Notes: a model not told the origin generated them from the letters alone. A stretch of 29,828 bases of DNA from Verrucomicrobiota bacterium (GCA_003219345.1 QHOP01000374.1:1-29828); one strand, 5' to 3'. Shown: positions 19,811 to 28,678, counted from the first letter of the stretch. Numbers and translations: made by a program.

Positions 19811-20740
19811 CTAATAGCCGCCGACAGCAGCCAGGTCCAGATGCGGCTGATTGTCCTTGTTCCACCGCTTGGCCACGGCCGGGTACGGGCGCACATCAAA
19901 AAACTTTCCGCCTCGGTCGTATTCCACATGCCCATCGCAAAACATGATGTTGAAGCGGCCAGAATGCCGCCGCTGATATATTGTCCTGCGGCTCTTCAAC
20001 TCGTCCGAGTTGCCTCCCGGCCACGAACGGAGGGAACGATCCCCCATTCCCGTCGGTAACTCCGTGCTACCGAGGTTCACTGAGTCGGGAAAGCCGTCAT
20101 TGCCAGCGGGCGCCAGGGGCGAGTCTCCAAAGGCGATCATGTCCGCTGGGTAAAGCACTTCATTTTCGCGGATTACTCGGATGTCGCCCGAATACAGCAG
20201 CACCCCACCCAGCCCCAATGCAGGTGTCAGGGGCCCTAGATCACCGTAGTGCTCGCCGACACCGTTCCAATTGTACCCGTACGCGCCGTAGATGCCCCGC
20301 CTATTATATGGTCGTGGCGTGGACATGCCCCACGTGTAGATCCCCGGCATGCGATTGTAGCCCGGGCAGGCATAGACGCCGTTTCGCGGAAGGAGTTGAC
20401 CAGAGGCAGTCAAATTGTACTCTGGCCACCTAGCTCCAACATACGGCTTCAAGGTATCAAACCAAGGTGTTTCATTGGTGTCACTCCACGCGACGTAGGT
20501 GCTGAAATCATCCAGATAAAGGTGCAGCCCGATGCTGATCTGGCGCAGGTTGTTTTTGCACACCGCCGCGTCAGCGGCGGATTTGGCGCGAGACAACGCG
20601 GGCAACAGCAAGGCGGCAAGAATCGCGATCACGGCGATTACCACCAAGAGCTCGATGAGGGTGAATGCGGGACTACCACTCAACCTCGTCGCCGCTCCGA
20701 AGCTTTTGTCGGGCTGAGCGTGCTCGGCAAGTCCTTTCAT
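19811..20740 (-). CDS. Prepilin-like (type II pseudopilin) protein with N-terminal cleavage/methylation motif
   Basis: 309 aa. After a short basic leader comes the prepilin peptidase motif AFTLIELLVVIAVIAILAAL, the hydrophobic helix of type IV pilins and type II secretion pseudopilins, with the conserved Glu at +5. Next is the helix continuation RAKSAADAAVCKNNLRQISI and a C-terminal FNIMFCDGHVEYD with the H-x-DG type signature of the large Verrucomicrobia/Planctomycete prepilin-like family. Processed by PilD and exposed on the outer face of the inner membrane or in a pseudopilus; genomes of these phyla carry many copies whose roles are mostly unknown. Starts 75 bases after glycosyltransferase 2. 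Confidence 0.88.
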   Translation of the reverse strand: MKGLAEHAQPDKSFGAATRLSGSPAFTLIELLVVIAVIAILAALLLPALSRAKSAADAAVCKNNLRQISIGLHLYLDDFSTYVAWSDTNETPWFDTLKPYVGARWPEYNLTASGQLLPRNGVYACPGYNRMPGIYTWGMSTPRPYNRRGIYGAYGYNWNGVGEHYGDLGPLTPALGLGGVLLYSGDIRVIRENEVLYPADMIAFGDSPLAPAGNDGFPDSVNLGSTELPTGMGDRSLRSWPGGNSDELKSRRTIYQRRHSGRFNIMFCDGHVEYDRGGKFFDVRPYPAVAKRWNKDNQPHLDLAAVGGY

Positions 20741-20815
20741 TTTCCCAAAGCGTTTAACGTCCCATTCCAGCGCTTCTTGCTAACCTTGATATTTTCTTTC
20801 ACACGCATTGGCTGG

Positions 20816-22261
20816 TCAAGTGTGCGTTTCGCCGCATACCCCCGATTGGGAGCAGGACTTCCGGGAGGGTTGATCCGATGATCGCAATTGCTGAAAGATT
20901 CGGTGCCATCGCTCAGCTTGTATTTCAGGGGTGTATTGCTGGACAAATGACCGGCCATTGGACCCCAATGTTTTTCCCAGCTCTCGATCAAAGTAAATCT
21001 TGCGCACCGCCTCGATGGCCTGGGAGACATCAGCGACCATACGCCAGATGCAAGTTCTTTTTTCAGGCTGAAGCATACCACCTACAGGCAAGCTCGCATT
21101 GGCCTTGGTCAAAAATTCCGCATGTGAAGAATAGTTTGTGTAGATGACCGGAAGGGCCGAACACATCGCTTCCCAGGCTGGCATGCCAAATCCCTCGCCA
21201 CCACTTAAATAAAGCAAGCAATCCCAAAGTTGGTACAACGCCGGCATGTCTGACGGCGTCCTGCAGGTTTCCACTTTGTGTCCCTCGGTATAATGAATGT
21301 CCCTGCCTGGTCTCAAATCAAATTGCCGCTCCAACCAGGATTTGTCCCAGTCTTGTGAGGGCTCATCGGGCATGTGAATCCAAAGGAAAACGTCAGAAAC
21401 GGGAGCGGCCTTCTCAAAGCGAGCCGACCCGCAACCGCTGCAGACTTCGGATCGGGGTCTGTCCTCCGATTGTGGGTTTCCACAGGATTCATGGATGCGC
21501 TGCGACGGCAACGCCCCACGTCTTCGCAGGCTGACCCGCCCACAATCATGGCAGACCAGATAATCCCCGGTGCGCAGGTAACGGATGACGCTGTAGAGAA
21601 TCCATATTTGTTTGCGCCATTGGTTTCGGCCAATCCAGCCCAGGAGAAACGCACTCGACGGCATCCATTGCGGGAGCGCCCGATTGCGCAATTCCATTTT
21701 CTCGGACTCGGAAAGCGGCCTAAATCGGGCGATATCCGCCGGGCTATACAGGTAATGCACCTTGTCCGGCGTAATTGTCGGCAGGCACGATAACACGATG
21801 CGCTTTGAGAATGCGCTCAGCGTGACGATAAGATCGGCGTTGTTCAAGATCGGACCCTGATCCGGAGGGAAGGGCAAGCCATCGAAGTTTACATATAAGA
21901 GGAGCTTGTTCAGGCGTTGTGCGGGAGGTGTACATAAGTAAAGAATTCTCTGCGGGTCGTTGTGGGCGAAAACAATGTCCGGCTTCAACTTGGGCGAGAT
22001 TTCCTGAAATGTTCTCTGTCCATTTAAGTCATCGGTGAGGAAGAACAGGCGACCATCCTTATCTTTGCCGCCTTTCGTGGGATAAACCGGCCACCTCGGT
22101 TTTGTCACGGCATAGCTGTGAAAGAGACCGACCTGATGAAATTCGTATTGGTCCGGGTACTTGTCCAGCAATGCTGCAAAAATGAGCCTTATCACTTCAG
22201 CCATGCCGGTAGGCAGAATCGGACTCTCGGTGATGATTAGGATTTTAATTTTCTGACTCAT
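20816..22261 (-). CDS. Zinc-ribbon GT-B glycosyltransferase 2
   Basis: 481 aa; paralog of the enzyme at 16536-18035. Starts IKILIITESPILPTGMAEVI, carries SPADIARF and FLLGWIGRNQWRKQIWIL before the insert, then CHDC (237-240) and CSGC (274-277), exactly the positions used in the paralog, and the nucleotide-sugar EX7E motif in EGFGMPAWE. An extra Cys260 lies inside the ribbon insert. Near-identical blocks such as QLWDCLLYLSGGEGFG show a fairly recent or strongly constrained duplication. Cytoplasmic. Starts 17 bases after the AraC-type regulator stop, so co-transcription is likely. Confidence 0.82.
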   Translation of the reverse strand: MSQKIKILIITESPILPTGMAEVIRLIFAALLDKYPDQYEFHQVGLFHSYAVTKPRWPVYPTKGGKDKDGRLFFLTDDLNGQRTFQEISPKLKPDIVFAHNDPQRILYLCTPPAQRLNKLLLYVNFDGLPFPPDQGPILNNADLIVTLSAFSKRIVLSCLPTITPDKVHYLYSPADIARFRPLSESEKMELRNRALPQWMPSSAFLLGWIGRNQWRKQIWILYSVIRYLRTGDYLVCHDCGRVSLRRRGALPSQRIHESCGNPQSEDRPRSEVCSGCGSARFEKAAPVSDVFLWIHMPDEPSQDWDKSWLERQFDLRPGRDIHYTEGHKVETCRTPSDMPALYQLWDCLLYLSGGEGFGMPAWEAMCSALPVIYTNYSSHAEFLTKANASLPVGGMLQPEKRTCIWRMVADVSQAIEAVRKIYFDRELGKTLGSNGRSFVQQYTPEIQAERWHRIFQQLRSSDQPSRKSCSQSGVCGETHT

Positions 22262-22278
22262 ATTGCTCGATTGACCGA

Positions 22279-22812
22279 TTACTCGGCATGACGATTGGGC
22301 TTCCCCTCAGGAGACTCCACGGCTCTGTGTATTCGGCGAGGTAGCACGCGGCGTTTCAGCCGAACAATGGAAGCGGTTCCAGTTTTCTGCCGGAGCACGC
22401 TCGCCCGTACTAGCCATGCCGGAGCGGTGGGCACCTTACCTTGGGCAACCGGCGTTAAAGGAGGCGGCAGTTGTGCGAGATCTTTTTCCCCTGGCAGGCG
22501 ATATCGCAGCGCAAATTCCGAAGACTTGCACCCGAACAACCTCTTGAACTGGTGGCAGAAGGAACTTTCATCCCTGAAATGAAGTTCACGAGCAATTTCT
22601 TTGACTGAAAGGCTAGAAGAGCAAATCAGATGCGCCGCATGGCAAAGCCGCAATTCGTTCAGCCAGTCTTGCGGCGTTATGCCAAACGCGGAAGTGAAAT
22701 AGCGACGCAACTGGCTGGGAGAAACCAGACACAACTTAGCCAATTCACTCGCATCGAAATGGGCGAGGTTCGCTCGCTCCGCCCAATCACAAATTCGATC
22801 CAACCGGCTCAT
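22279..22812 (-). CDS. AraC-family transcription regulator with N-terminal HTH domain
   Basis: 177 aa. The DNA-binding domain comes first: helix-turn-helix 1 is ASELAKLCLVSPSQLRRYFT (about 21-40) followed by FGITPQDWLNELRLCHA, and helix-turn-helix 2 is VKEIARELHFRDESSFCHQF with the usual FKRLFG end (about 70-94). There is no N-terminal sensor domain, and residues after about 110 form a Pro- then Arg-rich tail without a recognisable fold. Likely regulator of the glycosyltransferase/prepilin cluster it heads, with only 17 bases to the next gene. Confidence 0.85.
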   Translation of the reverse strand: MSRLDRICDWAERANLAHFDASELAKLCLVSPSQLRRYFTSAFGITPQDWLNELRLCHAAHLICSSSLSVKEIARELHFRDESSFCHQFKRLFGCKSSEFALRYRLPGEKDLAQLPPPLTPVAQGKVPTAPAWLVRASVLRQKTGTASIVRLKRRVLPRRIHRAVESPEGKPNRHAE

Positions 22813-23085
22813 AGCAATCAGAATCCACGAGTCGCCGAAGCGACGCGACGCTTGCCTGAATCCTCACCGAAGGAAACGCGAACGTATTATCCATCTGCCT
22901 TTCGGTTACGCTCCGAAGGCGAACTCCTGATGCCGCTCGTTTTTCTTCGCTCCAACGCGTGACAGAAACCTGCGCTTTGAATAATTACACGGTTGGCGAA
23001 CAACGGCATAGGTGCCAAAAAAGGCACCTGCCAATTTCTCGAATTTGAGTTCTTCGGCGCGATTGATGCTCCTGAGTCAAGCAAC
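22813..23085. other. Intergenic region upstream of the AraC-type gene; hairpin, no gene seen
   Basis: Presumed promoter region of the six-gene minus-strand cluster. A perfect 7-bp stem AGGTGCC (23010-23016) / GGCACCT (23023-23029) with an A6 loop lies 57 bases after the response regulator stop, but no T-run follows on the minus strand, so it is not a standard terminator. Confidence 0.5.
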
Positions 23086-23802
23086 TCAAGGCGAACCGCG
23101 ACCTGCTTCCTTCCACTTTCGAATCGCTTCGATCTTGTTCGTGGCACCCAGTTTTTTGAAGATGTGGCTCTGCATGTGATGCACCGCAGACTCGCTGACT
23201 CCGGTCCGGTCCGCGATCTCTTTGTAGAGAAGTCCTTCGGCCATATACTCCAACATCTGGATTTCACGGGCCGTCAGTGATCTGCCACGAAGACCTGGAT
23301 GGCTCGTACCTTTTCCGCTCGGCGGAGGTTCCGCAGTCTCCAACTTTAGGCGAGGGATAGAGGATGATAGCGTGGCCAGCAACTCCTCGGCCGTAAACGG
23401 TTTGGGCAGGAATCCGTCCGCGCCGCACTCCCGTGCCAGGTCAATCGCCCATAGATCGTGAAGCCCGGTGACCATCACGAGGATAAGGTGCGGCATCAGT
23501 GCTTTGAGTCGTCGCGTACACTCGATGCCTGACATTCCTGGCAGCTTGACGTCCATAAGCACAACCTGCGCACCGGACTGCGGAATCGCGATCAGGGCCT
23601 CTTCGCCACTGGAATAGGAACCGACACAACGGAACTCACGCGACTGGTCCAGGATTTCTTGGACGAACAAGCGGAAAATCTCGTCGCCATCCACAATGGC
23701 CACGGCAACCTTCCCAAGCGGCACGGCAAGTGGCTTCGAGGTGCCCTTATGCCGGTGAGGAGGGCCTGGCGAAGACGCGCCGGGCGAGTGTGGCGGGTTC
23801 AT
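23086..23802 (-). CDS. NarL/LuxR-type response regulator
   Basis: 238 aa from ATG 23802; a GTG at 23844 would add 14 residues. The receiver domain is about 30-150: acidic pocket IVDGDE, phospho-acceptor Asp84 in VVLMDVKLPGMSG, Thr112 in MVTGLHD, Lys134 in FLPKPF. The LuxR helix-turn-helix follows (about 176-230): LTAREIQMLEYMAEG, YKEIADRTGVSESAVHHMQS, IFKKLGATNKIEAI. The Pro/Ser-rich first 30 residues are unusual. No histidine kinase gene lies next to it, so the partner is unknown; it may act on the neighbouring cluster, but that is only positional. Confidence 0.9.
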   Translation of the reverse strand: MNPPHSPGASSPGPPHRHKGTSKPLAVPLGKVAVAIVDGDEIFRLFVQEILDQSREFRCVGSYSSGEEALIAIPQSGAQVVLMDVKLPGMSGIECTRRLKALMPHLILVMVTGLHDLWAIDLARECGADGFLPKPFTAEELLATLSSSIPRLKLETAEPPPSGKGTSHPGLRGRSLTAREIQMLEYMAEGLLYKEIADRTGVSESAVHHMQSHIFKKLGATNKIEAIRKWKEAGRGSP

Positions 23803-24284
23803 GGACGACGAACCTTTGGAGTGACGGCGGAGGAAAATGATCACGGGGCGGCATCGACCGAGCGAGAAGCTGGAGCAAGATTCTCAGAGACCGATTTTCA
23901 ACTTGTGTGAGGCCGACATTCACGCTCTTCGACGCTTGAAACGCAGTGCCCACGCTCAATCCTGCAGCTGGATCAAAGAACTCTTCTGCTGCGCAGGGCG
24001 CACTAAGTTTCCAAACGCACAATGATCATGAGCACAAAGGCTGCCGTGGGGCAGGAGGAGAAAACCGTCCGCCTGGTTGAGCCCAGTCGAATCTTCTCGA
24101 TTCCTGCGGAAAAGCGTTCGTACGTGTTCCAACGCATACCACTAACGTGGTAGTTATTTCACTCGGTCACTCTTCGTTCTTAGGCGGACACGTGGCCACC
24201 GAGTGCCTCATTCTTGCAGCCCTGTGTCCAGATACGCTAAAGCTCGCACGCTATCCCGTGTCGTTTCCGCCTGGGGCCGTGATC

Positions 24285-24428
24285 CAACCGGCGCAAAAGG
24301 CCGACCTGCATCCGGCTTGTGTTGACAGAGTCGAGCGGGGGGAACGGAGTGCGAGCATCCAGACACTCGCGCGAATGGCGAAAGCACTTGAGATGAAGCT
24401 GCGAGATCGCCGAGGTTCGAATTGCTGA
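24285..24428 (+). pseudogene. Fragment of an XRE (Cro/CI-type) helix-turn-helix regulator
   Basis: The frame ending at TGA 24426-24428 reads QKADLHPACVDRVERGERSA then SIQTLARMAKALEMKLRD. This is the second half of an XRE helix-turn-helix domain (compare the family pattern ...LHPTYVSxxERGxRNPSLxTLxRIAxALGVxLxxL). The first helices are missing: upstream residues of the same frame do not look like the family. Read as a broken remnant; a very short real protein starting upstream is less likely. Confidence 0.5.
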
Positions 24429-24514
24429 GACCAGCGTGGGATCGTGCGCCGGACTGAACCCGGATACCTGACGCGCGCTCCATCACTCGCGCGGCAAAAG
24501 ATTGAATGTTGCCG

Positions 24515-24660
24515 GCGGCCAGGTAAGCGCGGGCCAGTTGTACGTCGACTTCCGGTTGGCGCATTGCCTCGTGGCGCGCATGAGATAATTTCGACACCTC
24601 GCCGAGGTCGTGTTGTGCCGAGGCTTTCATGCTTGCCGGCGAGTTTATCTTGGAGATCAT
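24515..24660 (-). pseudogene. Possible fragment of a site-specific integrase
   Basis: Minus-strand frame with LSHARHEAMRQPEVDVQLAR and AYLAAGN, which resembles from memory the N-terminal region of some verrucomicrobial integrases (pattern ARxxAMxxPEVxLQxARAYLAA). Similarity ends soon after, and no catalytic Arg/His/Tyr region is present. Tentative. Confidence 0.25.
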
Positions 24661-24891
24661 ACCCGCCCGCTTTGCGAGCGGCGATAAGGTCGGAAACGCA
24701 GCTTCATGTGTCGCCTTTCACTAATGAACGGGCTAACTCAGTTGAAGCCGCGACCGGCAATGAGCCGTGCGTCCAAATTTGGCAGACATAAGTCGGTTTA
24801 AGCCGAAATATGCTTCACTGGCAAATTTGGTGGCACTGCGTTGAACCGATTTCCTAACTCGTTGATGCACTCGCATCCCGAACGGAAGGCT

Positions 24892-24911
24892 GCGGGCTGA
24901 GGACAGCCCGC
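24892..24911. repeat. Short palindromic repeat (GCGGGCT/AGCCCGC)
   Basis: A 7-bp stem, 24892-24898 with 24905-24911, around GAGGAC, followed by CCTACC. It looks like another member of the small GC-rich palindromes scattered in this genome, about 100 bases upstream of rex. Confidence 0.55.
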
Positions 24912-25010
24912 CCTACCTGACGGTTCATAGAAGGCTAATCGAACTGGACCAGTGCTCTTTCCCGCCGCTGCTTGCTTCCCATCGCCTTCGTTGCTTAACT
25001 TGCCACCCGT

Positions 25011-25643
25011 GTGAAAAAGACCGGCCGCCCCGAAATTCCGCGCAAGGCGATTTATCGGCTATCGGTTTACCTTCGTTGCCTGCATCGGCTCAAGGCCAAC
25101 GCCATCCGCACCGTTTCCAGCGACGCGTTGGCCGCCGCCGCGGGTGTGAAACCGACGCAACTCCGCAAAGACCTCACTTACTTCGGCCAATTCGGCACAC
25201 GCGGTCTGGGCTACGACGTTGAGCAACTGGCCAAAATGATCACCGACCTGCTCGGCACGAACAGCCTCCAGCCCGTTATTCTGGTGGGTGTCGGCAATCT
25301 TGGCCTCGCCTTGCTCTCGTACCGCGGCTTCGAGCCGGAAGGATTCGAAATTATCGCGGCATTCGACGTTGATCCGGATCGGAGACGCGAAAAGACAGTC
25401 GCCCAGCCAATTCACGGCATGGAGAAGTTGCCCGGATTCGTCCGCGAACATGGGGTGCGCATGGCCATCCTGACCGTCCCTGCAGTCGTCGCGCAGGAAG
25501 TTGCCAACCAGCTCGTCGAGGCCGGCATCACCGGCATTTTGAATTTCTCGCCAATCGTTTTGCAGGTGCCCGAGGAAGTCATGGTCAACAACGTCAACCT
25601 CGCCATCGAACTGGAGAACCTCAGTTACTTCATCCAGGACTGA
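25011..25643 (+). CDS. rex: Redox-sensing transcriptional repressor Rex
   Basis: 210 aa, normal for Rex, from a GTG start. Represses fermentation and respiration genes when NADH is low relative to NAD+; NADH binding releases DNA. The N-terminal winged helix has YLRCLHRLKANAIRTVSSDA, then AAAAGVKPTQLRKDL and YFGQFGTRGLGYDV, which are Rex signatures. The Rossmann domain has VGVGNLGLALLSY (GxGxxG), FDVDPDR and ILTVPAVVAQEVANQL, and ends with the domain-swapped helix LAIELENLSYFIQD. No regulated operon is adjacent and no clear Rex operator was seen upstream. Confidence 0.95.
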   Translation: MKKTGRPEIPRKAIYRLSVYLRCLHRLKANAIRTVSSDALAAAAGVKPTQLRKDLTYFGQFGTRGLGYDVEQLAKMITDLLGTNSLQPVILVGVGNLGLALLSYRGFEPEGFEIIAAFDVDPDRRREKTVAQPIHGMEKLPGFVREHGVRMAILTVPAVVAQEVANQLVEAGITGILNFSPIVLQVPEEVMVNNVNLAIELENLSYFIQD

Positions 25644-25766
25644 CCATGGTCTGATTTGCCCTGGCATTTCCCTCCCGTTTTTTTGTCGGCGGCGCGGTCG
25701 GCTCAGGTCACTCGAAAAAGGCGCAGCCAACACCCGGCTTGTGCCGGTTCACTCGCTTTCCCGCCG

Positions 25767-27854
25767 CTATCGCTTGACGCGGTAAAACTTGTTACCGGTC
25801 GCGAACTCGGTAAATGAGCCGTCGGATTCCAGGTCTTTCCAGGTGATCGACACGTTCAAGTTCGTCGTGGATTGGAGTGTCCCGCCATTGGTCCACTGAA
25901 TCGTGACCATGCCGTTGCTGATCGTTGCACTGGTTATCTGCGGAGCCGCCGCCGGGGCGGGAGTGAAGAAAATAAAGTTCACTTGTACGTCATCGTTCGC
26001 GTTTGGAGCCGTCAGCCGCAGGGTTTGCACGCCTGAAAGGCTGACCGCGAGTGGGTTCCCCGAAACGTCGCTTAGTTGCGAGTATCCGTAAATGTTCAAC
26101 CGGCCCGAGGACGGGATGGAAAATGTACCTAGCGAAGTCGTCGTCTGGTTGGGCTGGGTTCGGTCTCCGGTCACTCGATCCAGCAGCAATTGCTGCGAAA
26201 CTGTTGCCGAGGCGCGCAAAAAAGCCTGATAATTACCCGACGGAAACGTGCGCGTGTAGTTGAGCCATTCCCCTGCCGCGACCAGACCCACGTCATAGTC
26301 GGTTGCCCCCGCTGCGGTGTATTTCGCCCGTGCCGTGTCCGTCCCCACCTGGGTATCGACCGCGTCGGCGTCCCGGTAAGTTCCGAAACTGGTGTCCGTC
26401 GTATCGAAATAATCCACCAACGACGTGCCGGCGAAGCCGAAGTACCCGGCCGGTGCGGGGTTATCCGTAAACTGGCCATTGGCAAAGTTATAGTCCTCAG
26501 CCTCTACGAGGACACCGCTCGATTCCACGAAGGTGTCGAACGATAGCCTGTTAGTGGAACTGCGCCCTGCCTGATCAGAAACAATGAGCTCGCCTTTGTA
26601 AATCGTGTTCGTAGCAAGGTTCGTATAAGTCGCGGTGCGACTTTGTGGAGTGCCGGCGACGTTCAGACCGCTGCTCACGTCCGCGCCGTTCAAGGTCAGC
26701 TTGAATCCGCTCGATGAGAGGCTGTTGGTGCCCTGCGTCGTTGCTGACAACGAAATGCCATTACCCGCAGGGTAAAAGGTCACGTTCTCCCCCGGCGACA
26801 AAGCGGTAATGTCCGGTGGAATATGATCGAAAGCGCCGGGCGGAAATTCCGCTCCGATTTTGTACCCGAAGAAATCCACGTCCAGCGCCCAATTCTGCGG
26901 CGTCGCCGTGCCGCCAAAGGCGATATAGCTCTGCGGGTAGTCATTACCGTCGCCGGCAGTGATGCGGAAGACCCGAGGCGAGAGCGAACCGTCCATGTAG
27001 ATGAAGCCCTGGTGTGTCCCGATATTCGCCGAGTCCTTCCGGATGACGATCCAGAACTCGTGCCACTGCGTGGGATCGAAAGCGATGACGTTGGTGCCGG
27101 TGCCTTGCCCGAAATTGACATTGCCGCTGACCTGATTGCCGTTGAACTCGTTCATCGTCAACCCGGCAAAATTGGCGCGGTTGACGTTGGGATCCCCGCC
27201 CGTTGTGTCATTGGTTTGCGTCAGAGAAAAAGCGATGGCGCCACCCGAGGATTGTCGAACGACAAAGTTTCCCTTGCCGCCGTCGCTTGTGACATAACCG
27301 TCTCCTGCGGCTGGATACGGTTGAACGCCGGCCGCCTGCTGTCCGTCCCGATGAAGCGGGTCAAGCGGGAACGTCGTGTTGCTCGGCGTCGGAATCCTCG
27401 CGCGAAAAGTCAGCGTTACCCCCGTGTCCATGATATCGGTGCCGCCTCCGTCGGCTTCTACATCGTGTCCGAAATAAACCTTCCGATTGCATGGGTCTGT
27501 ATAACCATAGTCCCGCGGGTCGCCGGTGTCCTGCATGCGCAGGTAATTAACGCCGTTTTCCGTAATGAGATTGGCGCCGCCCGGAGCGTTATCCACTCCA
27601 AAGACACCGTTGGTAGTAAAAGGGCCGCCAATAACAGAACCGTCCCATTGGTCGGAACCGTTGCTGTGGCTCCAAGTGCCGTCCAAGGACGCAAAGCCGC
27701 TGGCATCGTCCGCGACCGTGAGTTGGTCACCATTGTAAATGTACGTCCAGCCGCCTGGCGGATCAGGGTAAGCAACTCCGCCACAGACTCTTAAGATTTC
27801 CGAAAGCAGCGGGAGCGAGCAACCAATGAAAAGAAATAAGAAAGACCTTCGCAT
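25767..27854 (-). CDS. Large secreted protein with LamG/CBM6-like beta domains
   Basis: 695 aa from ATG 27854, which has AGGA seven bases upstream and begins a signal peptide (MRRSFLFLFIGCSLPLL). Residues about 30-370 form a beta-rich domain (WHEFWIVIRKDSANIGTHQG, DVDFFGYKIGAEFPPGAF) resembling a concanavalin/LamG-like module. An Ig-like stretch follows, then a CBM6-like domain beginning VLVEAEDYNFANGQF and including GEWLNYTRTFPSGNYQAFLR. The last about 70 residues (VTIQWTNGGTLQSTTNL...FYRVKR) form a module also seen at the N-terminus of the RHS protein here. Probably exported and glycan-binding; no catalytic residues recognised. Confidence 0.75.
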   Translation of the reverse strand: MRRSFLFLFIGCSLPLLSEILRVCGGVAYPDPPGGWTYIYNGDQLTVADDASGFASLDGTWSHSNGSDQWDGSVIGGPFTTNGVFGVDNAPGGANLITENGVNYLRMQDTGDPRDYGYTDPCNRKVYFGHDVEADGGGTDIMDTGVTLTFRARIPTPSNTTFPLDPLHRDGQQAAGVQPYPAAGDGYVTSDGGKGNFVVRQSSGGAIAFSLTQTNDTTGGDPNVNRANFAGLTMNEFNGNQVSGNVNFGQGTGTNVIAFDPTQWHEFWIVIRKDSANIGTHQGFIYMDGSLSPRVFRITAGDGNDYPQSYIAFGGTATPQNWALDVDFFGYKIGAEFPPGAFDHIPPDITALSPGENVTFYPAGNGISLSATTQGTNSLSSSGFKLTLNGADVSSGLNVAGTPQSRTATYTNLATNTIYKGELIVSDQAGRSSTNRLSFDTFVESSGVLVEAEDYNFANGQFTDNPAPAGYFGFAGTSLVDYFDTTDTSFGTYRDADAVDTQVGTDTARAKYTAAGATDYDVGLVAAGEWLNYTRTFPSGNYQAFLRASATVSQQLLLDRVTGDRTQPNQTTTSLGTFSIPSSGRLNIYGYSQLSDVSGNPLAVSLSGVQTLRLTAPNANDDVQVNFIFFTPAPAAAPQITSATISNGMVTIQWTNGGTLQSTTNLNVSITWKDLESDGSFTEFATGNKFYRVKR

Positions 27855-28125
27855 AAAGAAGTCCTGGGTTCTAAGGGTTCGAAGCAATTATTAGTCTGTC
27901 CTTTGCCGCGTGTGAAGCTTTTTATGATGCGCATCCACCGACACCGCCAAACCTGCATGGCTTCGCCCGCGATTTCAGACGAACCCTGTTCTTCAGAACC
28001 CGTGAGCACCTGACCGCGATTGGCAAGTAATGATATTTCCGTTTTTATTTCCGTTTTTTATTGAACTAATTGCTGTTTTGTCGGTCACTAGAAGCAGTCC
28101 GCAAAATGATAAACCAACACTGACT
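27855..28125. promoter_or_regulatory. Divergent intergenic region between two exported-protein genes
   Basis: 271 bases that must hold the start signals for both the 25767-27854 gene (minus) and the 28126-28623 gene (plus). It is more AT-rich than its surroundings near 28030-28080 and has a short imperfect direct repeat TTTCCGTTTTT (about 28039-28060). No firm -35/-10 assignment made. Confidence 0.4.
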
Positions 28126-28623
28126 ATGAAAAGACTAGCAACACTACTGGCCACACTGTCTGTGGCGGGTTTGACGCACGCCGGTCTGAAGCCCGGCGAC
28201 AGTCTAACGCCCTACGAAATCAAGAACGTCGAGAACGGCAAAGAGTATTGCCAGGTTTGCGCCTACGCCGGCAAGGCCGGCAAGGTTGTCGCGTTCGGCA
28301 ACCTCCAAGACGAAAACTTTTGGGCTGATCTGCAGAAACTCCAGAAGTTGCAGAGCGGCTATAACAGGCTGGGAGTCTTTGCTCAAATCATCGACTCCAA
28401 GGATGCCAAAGCGATCATCGCTGCGGCAAAGAAGCATGGAATTACTTTCCCGGTCGTCGTCGCGAAACAAAAGGATTGGGACAAGGCTTACAAAGTCGAA
28501 GGTGTCAGCCGCACGATCTATTACGCCCAGGGAAACAACAAGATCGTCTGGACCGGGGTTGGCCTGGACGACTCCGCCAGCGGCCAGTTGCAGGAGAGAG
28601 TGAAGAAAGACCTCGCGAGCTAA
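28126..28623 (+). CDS. Secreted thioredoxin-fold protein with a CxxC motif
   Basis: 165 aa from ATG 28126, where a signal peptide begins (MKRLATLLATLSVAGLTHAG); a longer frame from 28030 is less likely. The mature part starts LKPGDSLTPYEI, has Cys42 and Cys45 in EYCQVCAYAGK, then a beta strand KVVAFGNL, helix-strand alternation, and ITFPVVVAKQKD with the conserved cis-proline-like position. This fits a thioredoxin/redoxin-like fold in the periplasm. Whether it is an oxidoreductase or a metal-binding protein cannot be told. A strong terminator follows. Confidence 0.7.
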   Translation: MKRLATLLATLSVAGLTHAGLKPGDSLTPYEIKNVENGKEYCQVCAYAGKAGKVVAFGNLQDENFWADLQKLQKLQSGYNRLGVFAQIIDSKDAKAIIAAAKKHGITFPVVVAKQKDWDKAYKVEGVSRTIYYAQGNNKIVWTGVGLDDSASGQLQERVKKDLAS

Positions 28624-28646
28624 CGCTTCCTGGTTCCGTTTTCAAA

Positions 28647-28678
28647 TCCGGCAAACTGCGGTTTGCCGGAATTTTTTT
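28647..28678 (+). terminator. Rho-independent terminator
   Basis: A perfect 10-bp stem (28647-28656 with 28661-28670) around the tetraloop TGCG is followed by seven T at 28672-28678, 24 bases after the stop of the thioredoxin-like gene. Confidence 0.95.

Larger units (their letters stand above)
23845..25010. other. Gene-poor region with decayed fragments between response regulator and rex
   Basis: No intact gene recognised over about 1.1 kb. It contains a 43-codon open frame at 24022-24153 of doubtful value, the inverted pair TACCAC-TAAC-GTGGTA (24137-24152), an XRE-like helix-turn-helix fragment, a possible integrase-like fragment on the other strand and a palindromic repeat at 24892-24911. 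The look is that of a decayed mobile islet. Confidence 0.5.

Noticed and set aside
23010..23029. Perfect hairpin after the response regulator gene, considered a terminator
   Set aside because: The stem has an A6 loop but no T-run follows on the minus strand.
24444..24791. 115-codon plus-strand open frame
   Set aside because: No start signal or family resemblance; it lies in the decayed region and overlaps fragments on the other strand.
26823..27794. 323-codon plus-strand open frame
   Set aside because: Opposite strand of the secreted CBM6-like gene, which has a signal peptide and a good ribosome site; the plus frame has no recognisable domain.
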